From contig OY282558.1 of the NCBI GenBank assembly GCA_958295665.1, forward strand, positions 184,552,015-184,616,014: a DNA stretch of 64,000 bases, given 5' to 3'. Within the stretch, counting starts at the first letter, position 1, and each line of letters opens with the position of its first letter. The notes under the pieces are model-generated. The model saw nothing but the letters and a program-made list of their open reading frames with translations, had not been told where the DNA came from and ran no database searches. Below are positions 11,830 through 23,575 of this stretch, one piece after another. Origin of the DNA: Tipula vernalis. Its lineage: Eukaryota; Arthropoda; Insecta; Diptera; Tipulidae. The position numbers and the translations under genes were made by a program.

Positions 11830-13664
11830 CAGGACTGGCAAAAGCGTCGACCGCGGTCGACTGGTCGACCGATTAACTATCGAAAGTCGCCCGCGAGCAA
11901 TATGAGAAAATGCATATTTAAAAAACTTTTTGACTGTTACGTAATCTCTTTATAAACATATTTAAAAAACAGTTCAGATTTATATGGTAACAAATGTCTA
12001 ATAAAATAAAGAAATAAACATTTTTCATTTCTCTTTTAATGCTGTTCTTATTTCTTTCGACTTTTTCATACAAATTTTTTACATGCGATTTTTTTAATTC
12101 AAATTGCAGTTAAATTTTTTAGTAAAGGGGATTACCCATTTTATTTGAACATGTGTTTTTATTAGGAACGCATCCATACATATGCAATTTTGAATATGAT
12201 TTATTTACGAGTATTGATAATGTTTTAATTTTCATGTAACAAAAATAAACCACATAGCTGCAAAACCAAAAATTCCGTGTCTGTTTCTAAATATAAAGTT
12301 TGAAGTGTTGAAGTTTTGAATAATAGAATATAAATTTCAATAATTTTGTGTTAAAGAAAGTTGTCCGAACGTTTTCATTATCTGAGTAGTGAATAAGATT
12401 AATTTTGATAAAGAATTTATTGCAACTTTAATTATTTTCATCTTAAAAAATAAAGTAAGTATAATAATCGCAATTTTTTGGGTTTTTTTGTTTGTTAATA
12501 ATTCTAAATATATGTATTTTTTCTTAGCCACAATGACACAACCGAGCAAAAAAACTAAAACGTACCACTATCATGCTGAATGGGAACAGGAATTTTTTTT
12601 CATCATGATGAAAGATAAGTGTCTTTGTCTTATTTGTAATTCAAACGTAGCACTACCTAAAAAAGCTAACGTTGAACGACATTTTCGAACAGTGCACCAT
12701 AATTATGAAATTGACTTTCCATTAAACTCTGAGGAACGGAAAGAGAAAGTGAAGCAGTTAAAGTCACAATTAGGTGCACAACAAACTTTTTTTACTAAAT
12801 TTAGCTCAAAGTCTAAAACAGCTACCGTAGCATCATTTAAGGTAGCTAATATTTTAATCAAACATAAAAAACCTTTTGGAGATGGCGAAATATGGAAAGA
12901 GGCATTTGTAAAAGCTGGTGAAGTGTTATTCAAAGATTTTAAAAATAAATCTGAAATTCTGGAATCTATTAGCAATATGTCATTGACGCGCAATACTATC
13001 ATGCAAAGAACGGTGGATATAAGTAAAAATTTGGAAGATATTTTACAGCAAGATATTCAAAAATGCTGCTTTCTCTCTTTGCAATTTGATGAATCTACAG
13101 ATATCACAGACACTGCACAACTGTGCATTTTCATTCGAATGGTTTTCGAAGATATGTCTACCACAGAAGAATTATTGACTATTCTACCAATGAAAGGACA
13201 CACAAGAGGAAAGGACACACAAGTTTTGGAATCTTCTTTCAGAAGAAAAATATCCAATTTTGCGGAGAGTGGCTGGATATATGTCCGCATTTTTTGGATC
13301 CACCTATCTTTGCGAATCAGCTTTTTCTTCAATGAATGGCATTAAGACAAAACATCGATCTTGTTTAACGGATGATCATTTGGCATCATGCTTGCGAATC
13401 GCCATAAGCTCATATGATCTAAAATATGAAGAACTTGCTGATAAGATGCAGTGCCACGTATCAGGTGCAAGTAGTAGCAGTAGTAAATAAACTTATATTT
13501 AATATTTTTAAAATTCTTAAGTGATATAAAACTTTCTAATTTTGTCTTGAATTTAAACAAATAAATGAAATACAGTTAACAATTAAATATAGTTTCTCTG
13601 GTAGACCTCCAGATTTAATTTAGTCAAAAGTCGCCCGCAAGACTTGAAAGTTTTGCCACCCCTG
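11830..13664 (+). mobile_element. hAT DNA transposon, internally deleted
   Basis: The ends form a terminal inverted repeat: left CAGGACTGGCAAAA, right (reverse complement) CAGGGGTGGCAAAA. The CAGGG..GGC start is typical of hAT elements. Subterminal blocks 'aagtcgcccgc' occur near both ends in the same orientation, and the left end also holds a palindrome of GTCGAC units. The body contains the first third of a transposase joined to its last part. No clear 8-bp duplication remains. Confidence 0.85.
12533..13490 (+). pseudogene. hAT transposase, internally deleted and frameshifted
   Basis: The ATG at 12533 is chosen because the product then starts MTQPSKKTKTYHYHAEWEQ, the usual start for this ZBED/GTF2IRD2-related hAT family. 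A BED-like zinc finger follows (C-L-C-L-I-C-N...H-F-R-T-V-H-H), and then the RNase H-like fold up to 'FDESTDITDTAQLCIFIRM', which carries the first catalytic Asp. After about residue 230 the frame jumps to the C-terminal dimerisation part (STYLCESAFSSMN, 13275-13490, another frame). The second catalytic region is missing, so no active transposase can be made. Confidence 0.85.
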
Positions 13665-13872
13665 ATAAATATTTGAACGAAGCAGCAACATTAATTTAAA
13701 TTAAATTACTTTAAATTACAATTTAATACTAACAAAGTGATTGGTTTCAGCGGAAGATATTTTTGTTATTTTAGAACAAAATCTTTAACTATGTACCTAC
13801 TCAAAAATTTAATTTAGGGATTGAAAATGAGCCTCTCGGTATAAAAAAAACGTATAAAACAGTAGACTCGGT

Positions 13873-14023
13873 AAAATTCCATGTAGGGAAGTACATTGCT
13901 ATAACAACCCGTGCTAAAAAATATGTCCAACGCTTAAAACCCACAATTGCCCTAACCATCTAGCAATCATAATATTTTTTAGCACGGGTTGTTATAGCAA
14001 TGTACTTCCCTACATGGAATTTT
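13873..14023. repeat. Perfect palindrome, 52-bp arms
   Basis: Bases 13873-13924 and 13972-14023 are exact reverse complements (52 of 52), with a 47-base spacer. The right arm runs directly into the first unit of the 307-bp satellite. Any transcript would fold into a long perfect stem. It could be the end of a foldback or MITE-like element. Confidence 0.92.
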
Positions 14024-16366
14024 GATGTACATTCATTTTCCCATTATTTGCGTTAAAAACCGGAAGTACGTCACAACAATGTGGAAACTAACGATAATTA
14101 GCACAATTGGGCTAATGTACACCATAATTACTGACGAAATAATTTTTTAATCGATAACATATCAAGTTATGGAATTTAGAAAATTTTTATAAGCAAAAAT
14201 GCGGAAATGGCTATAACACCCTGTAAAAAAGCCCTACCCTGCATTTTGAAATTTTGGCAAGGATAAATCACTATGATAAAGCTGCCCCAATGCTAAAAAA
14301 TTACAAAAAAAATTTAGAAACATGGAATTTTGATGTACATTCATTTTCCCATTATTTGCGTTAAAAACCGGAAGTACGTCACAACAATGTGGAAACTAAA
14401 GATAATTAGCACAATTGGGCTAATGTACACCATAATTACTGACGAAATAATTTTTTAATCGATAACATATCAAGTTATGGAATTTAGAAAATGTTTATAA
14501 GCAAAATGCGGAAATGGCTATAACACCCTGTAAAAAAGCCCTACCCAGCATTTTGAAATTTTGGCAAGGATAAATCACTATGATAAAGCTGCCCCAATGC
14601 TAAAAAATTACAAAAAAAATTTAGAAACATGGAATTTTGATGTACATTCATTTTCCCATTATTTGCGTTAAAAACCGGAAGTACGTCACAACAATGTGGA
14701 AACTAACGATAATTAGCACAATTGGGCTAATGTACACCATAATTACTGACGAAATAATTTTTTAATCGATAACATATCAAGTTATGGAATTTAGAAAATG
14801 TTTATAAGCAAAATGCGGAAATGGCTATAACACCCTGTAAAAAAGCCCTACCCAGCATTTTGAAATTTTGGCAAGGATAAATCACTATGATAAAGCTGCC
14901 CCAATGCTAAAAAATTACAAAAAAAATTTAGAAACATGAAATTTTGATGTACATTCATTTTCCCATTATTTGCGTTAAAAACCGGAAGTACGTCACAACA
15001 ATGTGGAAACTAAAAATAATTAGCACAATTGGGCTAATGTACACCATAATTACTGACGTAATAATTTTTTAATCCATAACATATCAAGTTATGGAATTTA
15101 GAAAATTTTTATAAGCAAAATGCGGAAATGGCTATAACACCCTGTAAAAAAGCCCTACTCAGCATTTTGAAATTTTGACAAGGATAAATCACTATGATAA
15201 AGCTGCCCCAATGCTAAAAAATTACAAAAAAAATTTAGAAACATGGAATTTTGATGTACATTCATTTTCCCATTATTTGCGTTAAAAACCGGAAGTACGT
15301 CACAACAATGTGGAAACTAACGATAATTAGCACAATTGGGCTAATGTACACCATAATTACTGACGAAATAATTTTTTAATCGATAACATATCAAGTTATG
15401 GAATTTAGAAAATGTTTATAAGCAAAATGCGGAAATGGCTATAACACCCTGTAAAAAAGCCCTACCCAGCATTTTGAAATTTTGGCAAGGATAAATCACT
15501 ATGATAAAGCTGCCCCAATGCTAAAAAATTACAAAAAAAATTTAGAAACATGGAATTTTGATGTACATTCATTTTCCCATTATTTGCGTTAAAAACCGGA
15601 AGTACGTCACAACAATGTGGAAACTAACGATAATTAGCACAATTGGGCTAATGTACACCATAATTACTGACGAAATAATTTTTTAATCGATAACATATCA
15701 AGTTATGGAATTTAGAAAATTTTTATAAGCAAAATGCGGAAATGGCTATAACACCCTGTAAAAAAGCCCTACCCAGCATTTTGAAATTTTGGCAAGGATA
15801 AATCACTATGATAAAGCTGCCCCAATGCTAAAAAATTACAAAAAAAATTTAGAAACATGAAATTTTGATGTACATTCATTTTCCCACTATTTGCGTTAAA
15901 AACCAGAAGTACGTCACAACAATGTAGAAACTAACGATAATTAACACAATTGGGCTAATGTACACCATAATTACTGACGAAATAATTTTTTAATCGATAA
16001 CATATCAAGTTATGGAATTTAGAAAATTTTTATAAGCAAAATGCGGAAATGGCTATAACACCCTGTAAAAAAGCCCTACCCAGCATTTTGAAATTTTGGC
16101 AAGGATAAATCACTATGATAAAGCTGCCCCAATGCTAAAAAATTACAAAAAAAATTTAGAAACATGGAATTTTGATGTACATTCATTTTCCCATTATTTG
16201 TGTTAAAAACCGGAATTACGTCACAACAATGTGGAAACTAACGATAATTAGCACAATTGGGCTAATGTACACCATAATTACTGACGAAATAATTTTTTAA
16301 TCGATAACATATCAAGTTATGGAATTTAGAAAATTTTTATAAGCAAAATGCGGAAATGGCTATAAC
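14013..16366. repeat. Satellite, eight tandem units of 307 bp
   Basis: Units begin with 'catggaattttgatgtac' at 14013, 14321, 14628, 14935, 15242, 15549, 15856 and 16163, a spacing of 307-308 bases. The last unit is cut after 'atggctataac'. Copies differ by only a few bases (for example 'catgaaatt' in the fourth and seventh). Each unit has an invariant core 'acaattgggctaatgtacac' and the short inverted repeat ataac...gttat. No reading frame persists through the units. Confidence 0.95.
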
Positions 16367-18218
16367 CAAAGCCAACTTAATAAATAAAGCCTCCATGTTG
16401 ACGATATTTTTTTAAAAGCTTTTTTTAAGGTATCAAAAAATCCAAATGAAAATGTTTATTCCATAGTTTTTATATGGAGAGATATGACCTCAGTTTATTC
16501 AAAATATATTAATGAAAATTGACTCGAAATTAATTTTATTTTGATTCAATAGAAACTATAAACTTTATTTTCCACCTGTCTTGGACGATTTTTTCGTGAG
16601 CTTTTCCAATTTACGGTAATAATGATAACAAAATAAGATATTTTATATCTGAAAAAGCTTAAAAATAGAGTACATGCATGTAAAAAAGAGATATAAATAT
16701 AAAGGCAAAGGCGCGACGTTTACAATAATAAACATGATAAACAATATAGAAACAAGGTAAACATAAGAGAAATGAAGCAAATACATAATATGAAGCATAT
16801 TATCAGATGACAGCTAATAAAAAGCAAAGCCTACTTAATAAATAATTTTTTTTTAAGAATTTAATTTGTCTGTCTGTAATCAGTTGATTTTTCGACTTTT
16901 TTTATAGACAAATATATTAATTGTTCATGGCAATCCCAATATTTTCGATTTGGTAAATCAGAAAAATACAGAGGCCAATCGCTCATAATATATCTACTGA
17001 AAAAAAGTAGAAATATCTTCCCCCCTCCCCGTAATTTTGGCTGAAGACCCAAAGAGTTATACCAATGTACCACTCTGCAAAAATGAGAACCCTCCCAGTA
17101 GATATAAGTTAAGATAAGTTGGTTAAGATAAGTTGGTGGTCTTATTTAGTCGTATTTTGCAAGAAAATGGTATGTTGGAGTGAAAATAAAATAAAGATTT
17201 TATTTGTATGTGCAGAAATAGAGTAGGTGATGATTTTAAAACGTGTTTTGCAAGAAAACGAAAAAAAATACCTGTTTGTTTGTTTTATATGTTTTATAGA
17301 ATTAAATGGCAAACAAAAAAAAATTTAAAAAAAATAAAAAAAATATATTTTGTCCAGAAAATTGAGAAAAACCAGTTTGGTGGCCATTTTTAAAATGAAA
17401 AACTTAAATATGGTACTATTTTGGTAATATTTTCTTAATCCTTATTCTTTTACCTTTAAAATGAGTCCTATTTTATATTTTTCGGATAAACACTGTTTTT
17501 TACTTTTGTATAAATGCACCACCATTTTCACCAAATTTACAAATTTTTGACCACCTGTATCTTATGCAACAACAACAACAAAAAAAATCGAGTTCTACAA
17601 TAATTTTTTTTTACCCAATACTACACATTCAAAACATTAAAATAACAAAATTAAAACATGACTTCCGGTCCCATATGTTGAATTTGTGATTTCACGTATT
17701 TTTCACCACCTGTAAAAATTCTAAATGAAATGTATAAGACAGCTCCCAATTCCAATTCGACTCAAACCAATTCGATTATACAAAGTATAAGAATCCTATT
17801 TTAGTCGAATATACAAAATCTCATTGTGCTCATATAATACATGATTTCAGGAATACCATAGTTGTTTCATGAATACAGAGAAACATAATGAGATAAACAA
17901 CACCCGCATACAAGTAACAAATTCTTATATACTAAAACCACCAACACACATTAACGTAAATATTTTCTACCATCTTTCATGTGCGTTGTAGGAGACCTTA
18001 TAGCACATACAAATATACCTGATCTATGTATCAAGATACAGTAAAATATTTGTGACGCTATATCAAAACCAACGGAAAAGATTCTCCTTTTTGTTGTTGT
18101 TTGTACATTATAATACAAAAACCAAGAAAACATATTAAATGTCCTTCACAGAATCCGTGCAAAGAGCAAACGAGACAGAAACATAAACATATTGTTGGCC
18201 CAGTTATTTACCACATTT
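16367..18218. other. AT-rich non-coding stretch
   Basis: No gene is seen. The motif 'caaagccaacttaataaata' just after the satellite recurs slightly changed near 16824. A short repeat of 'aagataagttgg' is present around 17105-17140. The + strand reading frame at 17208-17393 is Lys-rich low-complexity sequence with no homology I recognise. The region may be upstream intron of Trpgamma. Confidence 0.4.
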
Positions 18219-19240
18219 TAAGTATGTATTAGTGTCGATTGTACGATTGCACCCAAAATCAAACATAAGAATACAAATAAGTGTGGATAAAAATAAAATC
18301 TAATATAAAATTGACTACACCGTATTTCTAATTAAGTTAAAATCTATTTCAATACTATCCAATTATTAGACTTTAGTAATTAAAAATTGAAATTTGTTTT
18401 TATGTACAAACCCACAAAATACCAAATCATGCACTTTTAATTTTCTATCTACAAAAATAAAAACATTGCCTGACAAATGCATTCCGATGGATTGCATTTT
18501 CCAAAATTACACTTTAATTATTTTAAGTACACCGTGATTATTATTACAGTAAACTTGAATTTAATTAGAATTTAATTTAAAATTTAAAACTAAAATGTTT
18601 ATACATATGTATATAAAGTATATACATATCACTACATAAGAAACAAAAATAAAAATAAAATTAAATTAACTTTTTGAAGAGGATAGAAAAAACACGTATG
18701 TATATCCTCTTCGACGAACTCTCGCCCTTCCCAATATTCCTGTTCTATGTAACAATATTCAGGAATATATTTGTGTCGATTGTACATAAAATAAAACACA
18801 AGAACACATTCAAGTAGGCGTCAAAATAAAATTAGATTAAAATCAAAAATAAAATTAAAATTAAAGTCAAATTAAGTTAAAATCATATATGGTATATATA
18901 ACCACACAAAAGTTAAAATCATGCACTTAATCAAGAAATCTAGAATTTTGATTTCTTTATCTAAAAATATAAAACATTGCCTGATAAATGCATCCCGGTG
19001 GATTGCATTTTCCAAAATTACATTTTAATTATTATTTCACTTTAAATAAAATTGAATTGAATTAGAATTACAATATAATTAAAATTAAAATGTATATACA
19101 TATGTATATAAAGTATATATGTACATAACATTTCACACTAACAACACATAAATAAAAAATTAAAGTAAAATTAAATTAAATTTTGAAGAGGAAAGACAAA
19201 ACTCGTCTATCCTCTTTGAATGTTCACTCTCATCCCATTA
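18219..19240. repeat. Diverged tandem duplication of about 0.5 kb
   Basis: Segments of about 18219-18735 and 18763-19240 share ordered blocks: 'gtgtcgattgtac', 'aaatcatgcactt', 'aacattgcctga' followed by 'gattgcattttccaaaat', 'tacatatgtatataaagta' and 'ttttgaagagga'. In the first copy the last block is followed by 'tatcctcttc', giving a 10-bp stem (GAAGAGGATA/TATCCTCTTC). No coding potential is seen. Confidence 0.75.
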
Positions 19241-20881
19241 ATTATACGAAATCATTATTGAATTAAAAATAAAACATTAAAAGCTTTAAAAAAAATATAA
19301 AAATAAAAAAAAAAACAAAAAAAAATGTGGATTATAGTTTTACCGTTTTTTAAATTACGTAGAAAACATAATCATTTAAGACTAGATAAATCGTTGAACC
19401 AAGAAAAAAAACTGAATTAATAAAAATTAACTATGTTACGGACAATTTGACTTACGATAAATTGCTATAAAACTAGTACGGTTCCAGCGTTTATGTTAAA
19501 TTTCATCATAATTCCTAATAGGCCGTTCTACAAAACTTCTTCCTAATATTATTATAGATGAAATCTTCATAATCGGTTACGAAATAACAGAGTTCCTTCG
19601 GTTAATAAATAACCGAGTTCCTTGCTAATTGGCCAAATATCATTTTAGAACCCCATTTCCATCGTATTTGTCAAATTTCATAAAAATCGGTTAAGAAGTA
19701 ACCAAGTTCCTTGCTAATTGGCCATATTAAAGAACTTATAATGGTATGACGGTTGGATGGTATAAAATATCATGGCCTGCCAATATGATGGTATGATGGT
19801 ATAGTGCTATGATAGTATGTTGGTATGATTATATGATAGTACCATGGAACGATTTTATGATGGTATGAAGATGTGGTGGATTGGTGGTGAGATATGCATG
19901 ATGTATGATGGTTTAATGGTATAATGTTATAATGTTATGATGGTATTATGGTATGATGGAATGATTGTTTAAGGTTATGATGGTACGAAGGTAGAGTTGA
20001 AATTGAGTTGGATTTTAAAGAGAAGTTTAGGGTTTAGTGGGAGGTTAGATTGAGTTGAGTTCATATACGCATGTAGCCTTCGAATCGAGTTAATTTTGGG
20101 ATTGGGTTGGGAAATAAGTGTAGAATTGAGCATAGGGTTGAGATTTGGGTCGGGCTAAGTTGAGTTGACGTAGAATTAGGATTTAATTAGCTTGCATTGG
20201 ATTGTGAATTGTTCGGTTGGGGAATTATTTAAGGGTTGATTTGGAGTTAGGTTAAAGCTTGATTTTAAAGTTGATTAAAGGTTGATTTGGTGACTTAATT
20301 GATGGCTGGGGTGGCCGTTAATTTTGGAATGTGTTGCGATTGAGATAGAGGTTGAGTTGTAAATTCAGTTGGAGATTAAGCTGAAGATTGTCTTAAAAGA
20401 TTCATTTCGGAATTGATTTGGGAGTTTAATTAATCAAGACCGAAGTTCTGATCACCTTATGAGGATTCAGCCCTTTATATTTTTACAATTAAAACAAAAC
20501 AAAAACAAACTTCCTCTTTCTTCATGTTGTTCTAGTAAATGTTTTTAGTTAAGTGGAAATCAAATCGATGTTGCGCCGTGTGAAATGATTTGGCCAATCT
20601 ATTAATATAGCTGTTCTCCCCATAATTTGTAAAATGGCATTCGGAACCTCCTACCAGGAACAAGAATTGAGATGTTTCTAAGATATTTAGTCTTGACATC
20701 TTGTCTTGTGCGGAGATAGGCGTGCCACATTTTCATGATAAGATGTAGCATAGTCGTACTCGCAATAGGTTTTCTTTATCCTTCTGTGGAGTTCGAGTCA
20801 TGTTTTTATCTTCTTACTAATTTACTTTTAGAAAGGAACAACTTATATACGTGTAAGCTAAAATTTCTAATTTAATTTCAG
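19241..20881. other. Upstream intron or 5' flank of Trpgamma with simple repeats
   Basis: From 19735 to 20000 there is a degenerate repeat of TATGATGG-type units. From 20000 to 20440 there is degenerate GGTTGAGTT-rich sequence. The stretch ends in a good splice acceptor (aatttcag). No earlier Trpgamma exon could be found between the hAT element and this acceptor. Confidence 0.5.
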
Positions 20882-20992
20882 GTATTATGCTGATTTAGAA
20901 AAAAAGCGATGTCCGGATGTAACACAAAGCGTATCCACGGTAACCAACACAACCGATCCCAATGCATGTATTGTGTGGCGTAGATTTTCGAA
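20882..20992 (+). CDS. Trpgamma: Trpgamma exon a (pre-pore)
   Basis: The acceptor is aatttcag. One base completes the preceding codon, 36 codons follow, and the exon ends two bases into Asn. It encodes [13 protein letters not shown]...CIVWRRFS, the extracellular loop between S5 and the pore helix, with two Cys residues. Confidence 0.88.
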
Positions 20993-23575
20993 GTTGGTTT
21001 TATATTTTCATTATACAGTTTAGTAAAGTTTTATTTATGCTATAATATACAAATTTTTCTATTACAGTTTATTTGAAACGATCCAAACCCTTTTTTGGGC
21101 CGTATTTGGATTAATCGATTTAGATAGTTTTGAATTAGATGGCATCAAAATATTTACACGATTTTGGGGTATGCTCATGTTTGGCACATACTCTGTTATC
21201 AATATAGTTGTTTTATTAAATTTACTAATTGCAATGATGAATCATTCATATCAACTGATATCGGTAAATATATTATTATGCCATAAATTTAATAACATTT
21301 TAATTTATTAATACTGTATAGGAACGTGCTGATGTTGAGTGGAAATTTGCTCGTTCGAAATTATGGATTAGTTATTTTGAAGAGGGTGGTACATGCCCAC
21401 CACCATTTAATATAATACCAACACCTAAATCAATTTGGTATGTATTTCAATGGTTGAAAAGAAAATTAGGTGGCCGATCGCGTACGGCCAAAAAAGAACA
21501 TATGAGAACAATTCGAGTAAGTAAATTTCTATTGTTCGCCCACAAAATACATTTATTGTACAAATTTTTTTTTGTGTAGACGAATATTTATTTGTGAAAT
21601 GAAATGGACAAAAAAATGTTTTCATGATTATATCTAAACTGGATAAAAACATGTTTGTTTACTCACATTACCTATAAAAACACTACCTTTATGTAGCATT
21701 TTGTACATGTTTAATTTGTTTACAAAAATATTAAGTTTATTTGCTTAGTCCGTTCATCTATTCACCTCCTTAGGGCATACTCTCATACCATGTAAGACAA
21801 AAAATTGTTTTTTTTCGTATATTTATACTTCGATTACTTATTAAAATAAACAACGTATAAAATGACTGTCTTTGTGATATCTGCGGCAACACAACAACAA
21901 GTGAAAGTTATCCAGCAACAACAAAATAGAAAATTTTGCGATAATCCTTGTTCGACCTGAATTATTTAATAGTTACCTATGGTAACACATTTTTCTACTT
22001 GCCGCATCTTTGTATTCCACTATCCGTGTTAAATCCATTTCATTTCAAACTGAACTATTCGTCTAATTAAAATAAATGTATTTTGTATTGTCATTGAAAG
22101 TAATTTTGTAAAACGCTTACCATTTCACAATGCGAAGACAAAATTAATTTCATTAACTATAAATGTTGTGTGTATGTAGTTTGCAAATTTTTCAAAATTA
22201 ACGCATCTCTAAAAGTTTTCAAAAATCAAAATTAAAAAAAAAAAAAAAATAAAAATATTTGAGCACCCCATTCAAATTCGGAATAGCTTTAGTTACTAAT
22301 CCTGAAAAACATTTTGCTCTGTTTTATGTATTTATTCCAGCGGAAGGTGAAACAAGCGAACGAGCGAGATTTACGCTACCAGGTAAGATAAAATACTGGC
22401 TTGTGAACCAATTTTTAAGGTTCTCATAGATTTTAATTTTAGTCAATTATGAGAAATTTAGTGCGCCGCTATGTTACGGTTGAACAAAGAAAAGCCGAAT
22501 CCCAGGGTGTTACCGAAGATGATGTTAATGAAATTAAGCAAGACATATCAGCCTTTCGTTGTGAACTTGTTGAAATATTAAAGAATAGTGGAATGAATAC
22601 AAGTACAGCATCTGGCCAAGGAACGGGTAACATTTTCGCATATCGGTTAAACATTATTAAAATTACAAATATATTTATCTGTATCCGTCATTAGGTTCTG
22701 GTGGTAAAAAAAATCGACAGAAAGAAAGGCGTTTAATGAAAGGTTTCAATATTGCACCACCAACAACAACAACAGGTACATCATCATTACCGCCTGTTGC
22801 TGAATTTATGCAAACATTATCTGAACAACATCACGATCATTCAACATTATCAGGTTTTTTTCCTGGGATAACGCAAAAAAAACAAATTCCCGGTACGCAC
22901 ATGCACCAATTTTCATCATTACAAAACTCTTTTGGTGAATCACACCATATGATTGCAAAATTAGGAAAATTAGCACCAAAATTCAATTCAAAACGTAATG
23001 GAACACATAAACGTCGTTGGGGCACACTAATTGAAGCGGCCAAATCAGGCAGCGCCCGTTTTATTGGACGATCACGTTCCGAAGATTCTGTTTGTAATAA
23101 TGCATCAGGCAATGCAGGTACCGAATCGATAAGCCAAAGTAATAGCCCAGAATCGGAGGATGGGGCAAGCGACACAGAAACCGATTCAAATCCTAGTTTA
23201 GATCGACCAGATGACCTTCACCATCATAATCATCATCATGATCATAATAATAAAAATAATCACAAAGAACTTCATCACCATTTGCATGGTTTGATGAGAA
23301 TTTTCTTATTAATTTTCTTATAATTTGTCTTATTTTTAATACTTTTTGTTTCGATGAAAACATTTTTTTGTTGTTATAATTATTAATATTAATAATGAAA
23401 CCGTTTTATAATGGAATATTTACTAATCGCTAATGATTTTTATATTCCAGGCTTTGCCGCACTCGCTGCGCTTAAAAAGAAACGGAAGAAATTTTCAAAT
23501 AGTCGAAACGCTAGTCCTGTTTTGGAAAGCCCAGCCGAACATCCGGGTGAAGTTAGTACTGGAATTAGTAGAAAA
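20882..23575 (+). CDS. Trpgamma: Trpgamma TRPC-type cation channel, 3' seven exons (partial)
   Basis: Exons 20882-20992, 21068-21263, 21322-21516, 22341-22382, 22443-22626, 22695-23288 and 23451-23575 join in phase with GT/AG introns, giving about 480 residues. The product starts before the pore ([13 protein letters not shown]), has pore and S6 ([17 protein letters not shown], then [18 protein letters not shown]) and a TRP box ([10 protein letters not shown]). A conserved proximal tail follows ([31 protein letters not shown]), then a variable Ser/His-rich C-terminus. TRP-gamma is a plasma-membrane, calcium-permeable non-selective channel subunit of the insect TRPC group. Ankyrin repeats and S1-S5 are not in the window, and the true stop was not found. 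The downstream region is filled with transposons, so the last intron is long, or the gene ends abnormally. Confidence 0.93.
21068..21263 (+). CDS. Trpgamma: Trpgamma exon b (pore and S6)
   Basis: It opens after ttctattacag and ends TCG before gtaaata. It encodes the pore helix and selectivity region ([19 protein letters not shown]) and S6 ([19 protein letters not shown]), the most conserved part of the channel. Confidence 0.93.
21322..21516 (+). CDS. Trpgamma: Trpgamma exon c (TRP box)
   Basis: The 195-bp exon in phase 0 lies between tgtatag and gtaagt. It encodes the TRP helix ([10 protein letters not shown]) and the linker [20 protein letters not shown], both diagnostic of insect TRP, TRPL and TRP-gamma. 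An 824-bp intron without other features follows. Confidence 0.93.
22341..22382 (+). CDS. Trpgamma: Trpgamma micro-exon d (14 codons)
   Basis: The 42-bp exon between tttattccag and gtaagata encodes [14 protein letters not shown]. This joins IR from the previous exon to SIMRNLV in the next and keeps the frame and the conserved basic linker. Confidence 0.88.
22443..22626 (+). CDS. Trpgamma: Trpgamma exon e (coiled-coil tail)
   Basis: The exon starts after ttttaattttag with [15 protein letters not shown] and runs through [18 protein letters not shown] to the G of the next codon (donor gtaaca). The heptad-like pattern suits the subunit-assembly coiled coil of TRPC channels. Confidence 0.92.
22695..23288 (+). 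CDS. Trpgamma: Trpgamma exon f (variable Ser/His-rich tail)
   Basis: The acceptor is gtcattag. The 594-bp exon encodes a basic linker ([17 protein letters not shown]), a [17 protein letters not shown] block, a Ser/Asp/Glu-rich stretch with many possible phosphorylation sites, and a His/Asn-rich run (about 23217-23288). It ends in LHG with one base carried over to exon g. Confidence 0.9.
23451..23575 (+). CDS. Trpgamma: Trpgamma exon g ([10 protein letters not shown])
   Basis: After atattccag, two bases complete Gly and 41 codons follow, starting [14 protein letters not shown] and ending SRK before gtaaag. This continues the insect TRP-gamma tail. The next coding exon is not identified. An acceptor-like 'attttgcag' at 23710 would add about 23 residues and a stop, but these look unlike the family. 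Confidence 0.85.

Noticed and set aside
12337..13560. Minus-strand frames opposite the hAT transposase
   Set aside because: They show no motifs and overlap the sense frame that has the BED finger and hAT blocks.
14013..16366. CRISPR-like array
   Set aside because: The units are contiguous 307-bp copies without unique spacers, in an insect genome.
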